Of a stretch of DNA of 33,958 bases, positions 1 to 6,852 are shown piece after piece. The notes beneath the pieces were generated by a model. It ran no database searches, was not told the origin of the DNA, and worked only from the letters and a program-made list of their open reading frames with translations. The stretch's first letter is position 1, and every line of letters starts with the position of its first letter. The stretch comes from an uncultured Hungatella sp. (lineage in GTDB: Bacteria > Bacillota > Clostridia > Lachnospirales > Lachnospiraceae): positions 1 to 33,958 of the forward strand of contig CAMUJH010000044.1 in NCBI GenBank assembly GCA_947089145.1, given 5' to 3'. A program made the translations under genes and the position numbers.

Positions 1-356
1 TAAAGAAAAACGTTGAACGCGGACAGGCACATATCCAGTCCTCCTTTAACAACACGATCGTGACGTTAACGGATGCGCAGGGTAATGCTTTATCATGGGC
101 AAGTGCCGGTGGTCTGGGATTTAGAGGTTCAAGGAAATCTACTCCATATGCAGCACAGATGGCTGCAGAGACTGCTGCCAAGGCAGCTATCGTACATGGG
201 TTAAAATCTGTAGACGTTATGGTAAAGGGACCTGGCTCAGGACGTGAGGCAGCAATCCGTGCACTTTCTGCTTGCGGTATTGAAGTAACTAGTATTAAGG
301 ACGTGACACCGGTTCCACACAACGGATGCCGTCCGCCAAAACGTAGAAGAGTTTAA
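1..356 (+). CDS. rpsK: 30S ribosomal protein S11, 5'-truncated by the window edge
   Basis: S11 lies in the platform of the 30S subunit and contacts 16S rRNA and the mRNA exit region. The reading frame is open from base 3, reading [20 protein letters not shown], which is S11 sequence upstream of any start codon, so the gene begins outside the window and its first roughly ten to fifteen residues are missing. The conserved [20 protein letters not shown] segment and the basic tail CRPPKRRRV identify the family. The GTG at 60 is an internal valine, not a start. It is followed 17 bases later by rpsD, as in the usual clostridial operon order. Identification is secure; the only defect is the edge truncation. 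Confidence 0.97.
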   Translation, partial: KKNVERGQAHIQSSFNNTIVTLTDAQGNALSWASAGGLGFRGSRKSTPYAAQMAAETAAKAAIVHGLKSVDVMVKGPGSGREAAIRALSACGIEVTSIKDVTPVPHNGCRPPKRRRV

Positions 357-373
357 TTTAGGAGGTACGAAAA

Positions 374-967
374 GTGGCAGTTGATAGAGTTCCTGTTCTT
401 AAAAGATGCAGATCACTTGGTTTAGATCCGGTTTATTTAGGAATAGATAAAAAGTCCAACAGAGAATTAAAAAGAGCCAACAGAAAGGTAAGCGAGTATG
501 GCCTTCAGCTGAGAGAAAAACAGAAAGCCAAATTCATCTATGGCGTTCTGGAGAAGCCTTTCAGAAATTACTATGCAAAGGCTTCCAAGATGGAAGGCAT
601 GGTAGGCCAGAACCTGATGATCCTTTTGGAGAGGAGACTGGACAACGTAGTGTTCCGTATGGGATTCGGACGTACCAGAAGAGAAACACGGCAGATCGTA
701 GACCATAAGCATATTCTGGTTAACGGAAAGTGCGTAAACATCCCGTCCTATCTGGTTAAGGCCGGAGATGTTATTGAGGTGAAGGAGAAGTGCAAAGCTT
801 CTCAGAGATACAAAGACGTATTGGAAGTAACTGCAGGCAGAATGGTACCGGCATGGCTGGATGTTGACCAGGAGAATTTGCGCGGTACCGTGAAGGAAAT
901 GCCTACCAGAGACGAGATTGATGTTCCAGTTAACGAAATGCTTATCGTCGAGTTGTACTCCAAATAA
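374..967 (+). CDS. rpsD: 30S ribosomal protein S4
   Basis: S4 nucleates assembly of the 30S body and binds 16S rRNA. The 197-residue product has the usual Firmicutes length. It has the N-terminal S4 domain (residues about 1-90) and the S4 RNA-binding fold with [21 protein letters not shown] near residues 98-120. The start is GTG at 374, chosen because a strong GGAGGT lies at 361-366 with 7-base spacing and because the protein begins [15 protein letters not shown]. It is co-oriented with rpsK and rpoA. Downstream there is an unusually long, structured spacer of 252 bases before rpoA. In some bacteria S4 autoregulates its operon; nothing here shows that directly. Confidence 0.97.
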   Translation: MAVDRVPVLKRCRSLGLDPVYLGIDKKSNRELKRANRKVSEYGLQLREKQKAKFIYGVLEKPFRNYYAKASKMEGMVGQNLMILLERRLDNVVFRMGFGRTRRETRQIVDHKHILVNGKCVNIPSYLVKAGDVIEVKEKCKASQRYKDVLEVTAGRMVPAWLDVDQENLRGTVKEMPTRDEIDVPVNEMLIVELYSK

Positions 968-1001
968 TCTTGTTATAGTTGGCTGCAGAGACAGTTTTCG
1001 G

Positions 1002-1079
1002 GCGTGTTTGAAAAATTCTTTCTGTCAAATAAAACGCAGAGAGCGGCGTGCTTTGGCAGAAAGGATTTGTCAAGCACGC
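1002..1079. repeat. Imperfect palindromic repeat in the rpsD-rpoA spacer
   Basis: The outer arms GCGTGTTTGA (1002-1011) and TCAAGCACGC (1070-1079) pair with one G-U. The inner arms CTTTCTGTC (1018-1026) and GGCAGAAAG (1055-1063) also pair with one G-U. An alternative 8-bp stem pairs 1046-1053 with 1072-1079. The outer arm matches the arm of the palindrome at 27944-28032, so the two look like members of one dispersed family. An 8-bp direct repeat TTATAGTT (973-980 and 1138-1145) brackets the segment and could be a target duplication. No protein is encoded here. Confidence 0.6.
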
Positions 1080-1219
1080 TTTAGGCAAAGAATTTGCAGG
1101 AAGCCGCTTTCGTGGAAGCGCTTTGCATAGAGACTGCTTATAGTTATATTATAACGTTATGATTGTTATGATTGAGTAGAAAAGCCTCGACATATAGAAC
1201 CAAAAAGGAGGGGCTATTA

Positions 1220-2179
1220 GTGTTCGATTTCGAAAAACCAAACATTGAAATTGCAGAAATCTCCGAAGATAAAAAATACGGAAAGTTTGTAGTAGAACCG
1301 CTTGAAAGGGGCTACGGCACCACCCTGGGCAACTCACTTCGCAGGATTATGCTTTCCTCTCTGCCGGGGGCCGCAGTCAGTCAGGTGAAAATCGACGGCG
1401 TTTTGCATGAATTCAGTTCCATTGCCGGAGTGAAGGAAGATGTAACTGAAATCATTATGAACATCAAAAGTTTAGCAATAAAGGACAACAGCGACAGCAC
1501 GGAAGCCAAGACCGCCTATATTGAATTTGAGGGCGAAGGGGTTATTACGGCTGCTGATATACAGGCTGACCCTGAGATTGAGATTCTCAATCCGGAACAG
1601 GTAATTGCCACCTTAAGCGGAGGCGCAGACAGCAAGTTTTATATGGAACTGACCATTACCAAGGGCCGGGGCTATATAAGCGCTGACAAGAACAAGAAGG
1701 AAGATCTGCCTATCAGCATGATTGCAGTGGATTCCATCTATACCCCGGTGGAGCGGGTGAACATGTCGGTGGAGAATACCCGTGTGGGACAGGTTACCGA
1801 CTATGACAAGCTGACACTGGACGTTTATACCAACGGCACGCTGGCTCCTGACGAGGCAGTAAGCTTGGCGGCAAAGGTCCTCAGCGAACATTTAAATTTA
1901 TTCATTGATCTCTCTGAGAATGCCAGAACCGCAGAGATTATGGTGGAGAAAGAGGATAATGAGAAGGAAAAGGTTCTTGAGATGAATATAGACGAGCTGG
2001 AACTGTCCGTTCGTTCTTATAATTGTCTGAAAAGGGCCGGCATCAATACGGTGGAAGAGCTGTGCAACAGAACTTCCGAGGATATGATGAAAGTCCGCAA
2101 CCTGGGGCGCAAATCTCTGGAAGAGGTTTTGGCAAAGCTGAAAGAGTTGGGACTGCAGCTGAACCCAAGCGACGAGTAG
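1220..2179 (+). CDS. rpoA: DNA-directed RNA polymerase alpha subunit
   Basis: The alpha subunit dimerises to start RNA polymerase assembly and contacts UP elements and activators through its C-terminal domain. The start is set at GTG 1220, giving 319 residues, because AAGGAGGGG lies just upstream and the product then begins [14 protein letters not shown], as expected for the family. The frame is open back to a TTG at 1172, but those 16 codons are poorly supported. The N-terminal domain carries [22 protein letters not shown]. The C-terminal domain (about residues 255-315) carries [23 protein letters not shown] and the helix-hairpin-helix LGRKSLEEV. It sits between rpsD and rplQ as in other Firmicutes. 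Confidence 0.97.
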   Translation: MFDFEKPNIEIAEISEDKKYGKFVVEPLERGYGTTLGNSLRRIMLSSLPGAAVSQVKIDGVLHEFSSIAGVKEDVTEIIMNIKSLAIKDNSDSTEAKTAYIEFEGEGVITAADIQADPEIEILNPEQVIATLSGGADSKFYMELTITKGRGYISADKNKKEDLPISMIAVDSIYTPVERVNMSVENTRVGQVTDYDKLTLDVYTNGTLAPDEAVSLAAKVLSEHLNLFIDLSENARTAEIMVEKEDNEKEKVLEMNIDELELSVRSYNCLKRAGINTVEELCNRTSEDMMKVRNLGRKSLEEVLAKLKELGLQLNPSDE

Positions 2180-2186
2180 GGTTCAT

Positions 2187-2290
2187 GAAAAACAGGATGC
2201 CTGTTTTCGTAAGTCCGATGATGCGGAAAACGGGTATGAAAAATAGAGGAAGCCGGGGTTTTTGTAAGCCCGATGATGCATATAAACCCT
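2187..2290 (+). promoter_or_regulatory. Tandem hairpin element between rpoA and rplQ, with alternative pairings
   Basis: The spacer holds two related units sharing the loop sequence GTAAGYCCGATGATGC (direct repeat 2204-2224 and 2259-2279, two differences). In unit 1, CCTGTTTTC (2200-2208) can pair with GAAAACGGG (2226-2234). The same 5' arm can instead form AAAACAGG-ATG-CCTGTTTT (2189-2207), a small terminator-like hairpin, so the two structures exclude each other. In unit 2, GGGTTT (2256-2261) pairs with AAACCC (2284-2289). The rplQ Shine-Dalgarno follows at about 2304. A role in rplQ expression is inferred. Confidence 0.5.
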
Positions 2291-2315
2291 GCTCCAATAT
2301 ATGGAGGAAAGAATA

Positions 2316-2852
2316 ATGGCAAGATATAGAAAACTTGGAAAGACTTCCAGTCAGAGAAAAGCGCTTCTGAGAAATCAGGTTACTGCTCTTCTGCATAAGG
2401 GAAAGATTGTTACGACAGAGGCAAGGGCCAAGGAAGTGCGTAAGATTGCCGAGGGCCTGATCGCTTTGGCGGTGAAAGAGAGAGATAACTACGAGACTGT
2501 AAAGGTAACGGCCAAGGTTGCCCGCAAGGACAAAGACGGCAAGCGAGTAAAAGAAGTAGTTAACGGAAAGAAAGTTACGGTTTATGATGAGGTTGAGAAG
2601 GAGATTAAGAAAGATAAACCTTCCAGACTTCATGCCAGAAGGCAGATGCTGAAAGTTCTCTATCCGGTAAAGGAGGTTCCTGCGGCAGGGGCAGGAAGAA
2701 AGAGAAATACGAAGATGGCAGATATTCCGGCTAAACTGTTTGACGAGATCGGACCTAAGTACGCAAACCGCAACGGCGGTTATACCAGGATTGTAAAGAT
2801 TGGACAGCGTAAAGGTGACGGCGCAATGGAAGTACTGCTGGAACTGGTATAG
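2316..2852 (+). CDS. rplQ: 50S ribosomal protein L17 with internal insertion
   Basis: L17 is a late-assembling protein of the 50S subunit near the exit tunnel. The start is ATG 2316, preceded by GGAGG at 2303-2307; the in-frame ATG at 2301 overlaps that ribosome binding site and is rejected. The product is 178 residues, against about 120 in Bacillus. The N-terminus MARYRKLGKTSSQRKALLRN, the LHARRQ motif and the C-terminus GGYTRIVKIGQRKGDGA are canonical. The extra length is mostly a charged Lys/Glu/Val-rich insertion at about residues 55-105, before LHARRQ. From memory, Lachnospiraceae L17 proteins are often longer than usual. It is the last gene of the ribosomal operon, followed by a terminator. 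Confidence 0.96.
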   Translation: MARYRKLGKTSSQRKALLRNQVTALLHKGKIVTTEARAKEVRKIAEGLIALAVKERDNYETVKVTAKVARKDKDGKRVKEVVNGKKVTVYDEVEKEIKKDKPSRLHARRQMLKVLYPVKEVPAAGAGRKRNTKMADIPAKLFDEIGPKYANRNGGYTRIVKIGQRKGDGAMEVLLELV

Positions 2853-2884
2853 TTCATAATTAAAGAAGGAAAAGGAATTTATGG

Positions 2885-2911
2885 GCCGGGAGAGCAATCT
2901 TCCGGCTTTTT
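2885..2911 (+). terminator. Rho-independent terminator of the ribosomal-protein operon
   Basis: GCCGGGA (2885-2891) pairs with TTCCGGC (2900-2906) with one G-U, followed by five T (2907-2911). It lies 32 bases after the rplQ stop and fits the end of the operon. Confidence 0.8.
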
Positions 2912-2967
2912 CCATTTCCTGGATAAGAGGGGGAAGTTTCTTAAAAAGAACGCAAGGATATCGTAAG

Positions 2968-2996
2968 TTGACGATGGGGCATGCATTGCGTATAAT
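2968..2996 (+). promoter_or_regulatory. Sigma-A promoter for the cell-wall-binding gene pair
   Basis: TTGACG (2968-2973), a 17-base spacer and TATAAT (2991-2996) form a near-consensus promoter. Transcription should start near 3003, leaving a leader of about 130 bases before the ATG at 3136. It lies after the rplQ terminator, so the downstream accessory genes have their own transcription. Confidence 0.8.
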
Positions 2997-3135
2997 AAAA
3001 CCAGATAAGGAAATTGTCAGCAATTTAGGAAAATTGTTTGGTATGCAGATTACAGGGCGAAGCGCTTTTGGGAAAATTGACAAAAAGGAGAAAGCACCGG
3101 AAACCATGAGAATCTGAAACGGGAGGTTGAAGACT

Positions 3136-4386
3136 ATGCGGAGCAAGACAGGTAGGATATTGGGAATATGGCTGGTGCTGTGCCTGGTAACGGCAGGAGG
3201 CTCACTGACGGCGTTTGGTGCGACTAAGACGGTTACTTCCATCTCCATTCGGGTGGGAACGGATACCCAGGCGGGGGAGATGCTGAATGAGAATATTGCC
3301 ATCTATGCAAATACCACGGCCGTCCAGAACGGAACCTATGCGGCCACCAGCTCTGATAAGTATTATCTGCAGAATGCAGAGTGGATCAGCTCTACGAAAA
3401 AGGCCATGAACGTAGGGGAAGAGCCTCGGATGAAGCTTTATTTGGAAATCGAGGATGACAACTATGCGTTTCGGGGAACGTATTCTGCCGGGAATATCAG
3501 CGTGAAAGGCGGTACTTTTATGGCGGCCAGAAGAAGCTCCTCCGGAAAACTGGAGGTTACCGTAAGGCTTAACGGGATTAGGGGTTCCTACAATCCGCCT
3601 CTTGATGCCAGATGGCGGGAGGTGGGATACGGCAGGGCAGAGTGGACGGAAGAGAAGAATGAAGGCGGGACGTCAGGATATTATGATGTATACCTGATGC
3701 GGGGAAACTCTGTTGTAAAAAAGCTTGAGGATTACCAGGGAACCAGCTATAATTTCTATCCCTATATGACCCAGAAGGGAACATACAGCTATAAAGTCCG
3801 CACCGTGCCATACACAGAGGCTCAGAAAAAATACGGAAAGAAAAGCGCCTGGCTGAATTCTGACGAAGTTTATATTGATGAGGCCCATGTATCCGATGGG
3901 ACAGGGCAAGTGGATGATAACGGCCTGACCACGGGAGGCGCGGCAGAAGTGGGCTGGGTACAGTCAAGCGGTACATGGTACTACCGTTATCCGGACGGAT
4001 CTTACCAAAAAGATTCCTGGATGAAGCTGAATGACAAGTGGTACCTGTTTGACAAAGACGGAAGGATGCTTACGGGCTGGCAGACAAAAGACGGTCTTGG
4101 CTATTATCTGAAAGATGACGGGGAGATGTATAAAGGCTGGATTCGGTCAGGAGACAGCTGGTATTACTTAAACAGCGAGGCAGACGGCGTGGAGGGCGCC
4201 ATGCATATCGGATGGCTGAATAATGATGGAAGGACTTACTGTCTCGGCCAAAGCGGGGCTATGCTGGAGGGCTGGAATCAGGTGGACGGCAATTGGCATT
4301 ACTTTTACCCAGGTTCAGGCCATATGGCAGCCGATGTGATTATTGACACGTTTTATGTGGACGGCAATGGAATCTGGAAAAAATAG
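3136..4386 (+). CDS. Secreted protein with C-terminal choline/cell-wall-binding repeats
   Basis: This is a predicted exported envelope protein of 416 residues. ATG 3136 is chosen because GGGAGG (3121-3126) is 9 bases upstream; the in-frame TTG at 3127 overlaps poorly with it. Residues 1 to about 29 form a signal peptide (basic start, hydrophobic core, small residues before cleavage, LTAFGA). Residues 30-150 are a beta-rich region I do not recognise. Residues about 155-255 look fibronectin-III-like (ARWREVGYG..., YSYKVRTVPY). Residues about 275-405 hold about six repeats of the WYYxxxDGxMxxGW type (CW_binding/choline-binding family), which bind teichoic-acid choline or other wall polymers. The next gene, 48 bases on, is a shorter paralogue. 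The ligand is unknown, and no catalytic domain is visible. Confidence 0.85.
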   Translation: MRSKTGRILGIWLVLCLVTAGGSLTAFGATKTVTSISIRVGTDTQAGEMLNENIAIYANTTAVQNGTYAATSSDKYYLQNAEWISSTKKAMNVGEEPRMKLYLEIEDDNYAFRGTYSAGNISVKGGTFMAARRSSSGKLEVTVRLNGIRGSYNPPLDARWREVGYGRAEWTEEKNEGGTSGYYDVYLMRGNSVVKKLEDYQGTSYNFYPYMTQKGTYSYKVRTVPYTEAQKKYGKKSAWLNSDEVYIDEAHVSDGTGQVDDNGLTTGGAAEVGWVQSSGTWYYRYPDGSYQKDSWMKLNDKWYLFDKDGRMLTGWQTKDGLGYYLKDDGEMYKGWIRSGDSWYYLNSEADGVEGAMHIGWLNNDGRTYCLGQSGAMLEGWNQVDGNWHYFYPGSGHMAADVIIDTFYVDGNGIWKK

Positions 4387-4434
4387 GTCTGTGGGCATAC
4401 AGGCGCCATGCTTCTATAGAAAGGGGAAGCCTAA

Positions 4435-5190
4435 ATGGAGCGTAAAAAAGGATTAAGTTGGAGGCAGCGTGTCATTTTGACACTGGTTATAGGTTTGGCT
4501 GCATGGAACGGTATTACGGTTATGGCAGCTACAAGGCTGGCGGAGACAGAGGAAGCTTACTGGGATAAGAGTGAGGTAGGCATCGGCCGGTGGAAAAAAG
4601 TGGATCGCGCCAATGAATACCGGGTGCGTTTGTATGAGAGCGATGATCGCTTTGTTACAAGCTTTAGCGTGAAAGGAACCAAGGCGGATTTTCGTGAATA
4701 TATAAGAGATGGGTATGCATACCATTTTTCAGTGTGCGCAGTTCCAAAATCCGGTCAAAAGGCTTATATTTCAGGGGAATGGAAAGACTCCGAAGTTCTG
4801 GAAGCAGACGGCATAGGGGAGAACGAGGGCAGATGGAGGACTTACAGCCAGGGGAAAAAGTATCAGAGAAGCGATAAGTCTTATATTACAGGTCAGTGGG
4901 AAATGATTCAAAGCAAATGGTACTATTTTAATCAGGACGGCTATGTGCAGACTGGCTGGCAGCAGATCGATTCCAAATGGTACTATCTTGACAAGGACGG
5001 AATCATGCAGACCGGCTGGCTGGATTATCAGGGGAACTGGTACTTTCTTGACAGTGACGGAGCCAGAGCCGCAGGCTGGAAGGAAGTGAAGCCGGGAGAG
5101 TGGTATTATATGGATGGAGACGGAAAGATGCTGGCTAATACGGTGATTGATGGGTATCAGCTGGATGAGGCGGGGAGATGGATACCGTAG
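4435..5190 (+). CDS. Secreted protein with cell-wall-binding repeats (paralogue of the upstream gene)
   Basis: The 251-residue product starts at ATG 4435 after a GGGGAAG ribosome binding site. Residues 1-32 form a signal peptide with a hydrophobic core VILTLVIGLAAWNGITV and a probable MAA cleavage region. Residues about 45-125 resemble the fibronectin-III-like part of the upstream protein: Trp near the start, a YRVRLYE strand, then a YHFSVCAVP strand and the final SGEW. Residues about 145-240 hold four tandem repeats (KWYYFNQDGYVQTGW, KWYYLDKDGIMQTGW and two more diverged). It is likely co-transcribed with the upstream paralogue from the promoter at 2968. A wall-attached, non-enzymatic role is inferred. 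Confidence 0.85.
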   Translation: MERKKGLSWRQRVILTLVIGLAAWNGITVMAATRLAETEEAYWDKSEVGIGRWKKVDRANEYRVRLYESDDRFVTSFSVKGTKADFREYIRDGYAYHFSVCAVPKSGQKAYISGEWKDSEVLEADGIGENEGRWRTYSQGKKYQRSDKSYITGQWEMIQSKWYYFNQDGYVQTGWQQIDSKWYYLDKDGIMQTGWLDYQGNWYFLDSDGARAAGWKEVKPGEWYYMDGDGKMLANTVIDGYQLDEAGRWIP

Positions 5191-5215
5191 CGTAAACTTC
5201 AAAAGAGGTGAGGAA

Positions 5216-5261
5216 GGGGCTGTTGCAAAAGTGGTTTTCTAACCATCAGTGCAACAGTCCC
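5216..5261 (+). terminator. Strong hairpin terminator after the cell-wall-binding pair
   Basis: GGGGCTGTTGCA (5216-5227) pairs with TGCAACAGTCCC (5250-5261) with one G-U, and an inner GTGGTT/AACCAT stem extends it. T-rich sequence follows (5262-5280). The arm also resembles terminal inverted repeats of several insertion sequences, so it could be an IS-end relic working as a terminator. Confidence 0.65.
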
Positions 5262-5306
5262 TTTATGATTATTTTATTCTTGTATCGGCCAAAGGAGATT
5301 TACTAT

Positions 5307-5335
5307 TTGATCACAGCTTTGGACTGCGGTATGAT
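5307..5335 (+). promoter_or_regulatory. Sigma-A promoter for the fused response regulator and kinase
   Basis: TTGATC (5307-5312), a 17-base spacer and TATGAT (5330-5335), with transcription expected to start near 5342. That leaves a leader of about 28 bases containing the CAGGAGG ribosome binding site of the regulator at 5370. Confidence 0.7.
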
Positions 5336-5369
5336 AGGCATAAACATGGATGTACAGGAGGTCTAAATT

Positions 5370-6827
5370 GTGCGGATAGGGATTTGTGACGGTGATGAGC
5401 AGGAGCTTGAACATCTTTTGGCATTGCTTAGGGAATATCAGTTAAGTCGGGGGACGAGTTTTGACTGCCGATCTTTTCATAACAGCACCGATTTTTTATG
5501 TGATATGAAAGGCGGGGAGTATGACCTTGTTCTGTTGGATGCGCATATGCCTGGAATCAGCGGGATACAGGCTGCGCAGGAACTGAGGGAGGCGGATAAA
5601 AATGTAAGAATCATTTTTATCGCTTCCTCGCCGGAGTTTGCCATGGAGAGCTATAGCGTGGGGGCGTACTACTATCTGCTTAAGCCTGCAGATGCCGGCA
5701 TGCTTTTCCCGCTGCTGGATAAAGCGGCAGGCGAAGTGTTTGTGCAGGAAGAGCAGGGGATCGTGCTGAAGAATCGGGGTGGGGTCGTTAGGATAGGGTT
5801 TGCCGAAGTTGAATATGTGGAGGTCATCAATAAAACAGTTTCTTTTCATCTGGCAGACGGCGCAATCCGCGAGGTGACTGCTGCTTTGGCGGATTTTGAG
5901 GAAAGGTTTTTATCCAGACCGGAGTTTTTTAAAACACATCGATCATATCTTGTGAATTTAAATTATATTCAGTCCATTAACATAAATGGAATTATGACAA
6001 AAAACGGACACAGCATTCCAGTATCACGGCAGCGGCGCATTCAGGTCCAGGATGCATATATGCGGTTTATGCACCAGGCAGAGACAGTCATCATGACGCA
6101 GGATGTCCCGCCGACGGTATCCTCTGAAAGGCCAAAGCGCCCTCGCGGGCCGTGGCGTATTCTGCTGGTGGACGACGAACCGGCTGAACGCACGTTTTGG
6201 GCCGATATTCTGCGGTGCCATGGCTGCATGGTGCAGTTGGCTGGAAACGGCAGGGATGCGCTGAAGCTGGCGGAGAGTGAACCTTATGACTGCGTGCTGC
6301 TGGATGTAATGATTCCAGGCGAGGACGGCTTTGCCATCTGCGAAAAAATTCGCAAAGTGGTTCAGGCGCCGGTTGTTTTCCTAAGCTGCCTTACAGAATC
6401 AGACAAGCAGCTGAAAGGATTTGCGGCTGGAGGAATCGATTATATTACCAAAGATACTCCTGCTGCGCTTTTTTGGGCAAAGGTGGAAACCCGGATAAAG
6501 CTGGCAATGTCTGATCGCACCCAGATCCGATACGGACCGCTTTTAATGGATTTAACAGGGCACAAGTTAACCATGAATGGGAAGGAACTGCCTCTTACCG
6601 CTGCTGAATTTGATATCCTGTGGCAAATGTCGGAACATGCGGATCATGTTTTTACTCTGGAGGAGATTTTTGCCATGGCCTGGGGCAGCCAGCTTTGGGA
6701 CGGGGGACAAATGGTGCAGATGCAGATGTCCCGGCTCCGAAGGAAACTGGAAAAAGCGTGGGCAGGACATCACTTTATTGAGACGGTCTGGGGACAGGGC
6801 TATCGTTTTGTTCCCATCAACAATTAG
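5370..6827 (+). CDS. Fused double response regulator: REC-LytTR-REC-winged helix
   Basis: A 485-residue cytoplasmic transcription regulator with two complete regulator modules. The start is GTG 5370, 8 bases after AGGAGG. Module 1 has a receiver at residues 1-118 (phosphoacceptor D57 in LLDAHMPG, K105) and a LytTR DNA-binding domain at about 135-236, with the hallmark THRSYLVN (H190-R191-S192). A linker of about 25 residues follows, with no internal start or ribosome binding site. Module 2 has an OmpR-type receiver at about 264-375 (acidic pair D268-D269, phosphoacceptor D312 in LLDVMIPG, K361) and a winged helix at about 388-483 ending IETVWGQGYRF. Receiver 1 is atypical: Gly8 stands where a second acidic residue is expected, and Ala85 replaces the switch Thr/Ser. 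The kinase gene follows 25 bases on. Targets are unknown. Confidence 0.9.
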   Translation: MRIGICDGDEQELEHLLALLREYQLSRGTSFDCRSFHNSTDFLCDMKGGEYDLVLLDAHMPGISGIQAAQELREADKNVRIIFIASSPEFAMESYSVGAYYYLLKPADAGMLFPLLDKAAGEVFVQEEQGIVLKNRGGVVRIGFAEVEYVEVINKTVSFHLADGAIREVTAALADFEERFLSRPEFFKTHRSYLVNLNYIQSININGIMTKNGHSIPVSRQRRIQVQDAYMRFMHQAETVIMTQDVPPTVSSERPKRPRGPWRILLVDDEPAERTFWADILRCHGCMVQLAGNGRDALKLAESEPYDCVLLDVMIPGEDGFAICEKIRKVVQAPVVFLSCLTESDKQLKGFAAGGIDYITKDTPAALFWAKVETRIKLAMSDRTQIRYGPLLMDLTGHKLTMNGKELPLTAAEFDILWQMSEHADHVFTLEEIFAMAWGSQLWDGGQMVQMQMSRLRRKLEKAWAGHHFIETVWGQGYRFVPINN

Positions 6828-6852
6828 TTCCATGGGAAAGGAGGAGGTGTCT

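Noticed and set aside
2881-3117. 78-codon plus-strand frame after rplQ
   Set aside because: Its ATG lies within the terminator hairpin, it spans the promoter at 2968, and the translation has no family features.
2043-3302. Long open frame on the minus strand (419 codons) across rplQ
   Set aside because: It lies antisense to rpoA, rplQ and a promoter, has no ribosome binding site or recognisable domain, and its composition looks like a shadow of the plus-strand codons.
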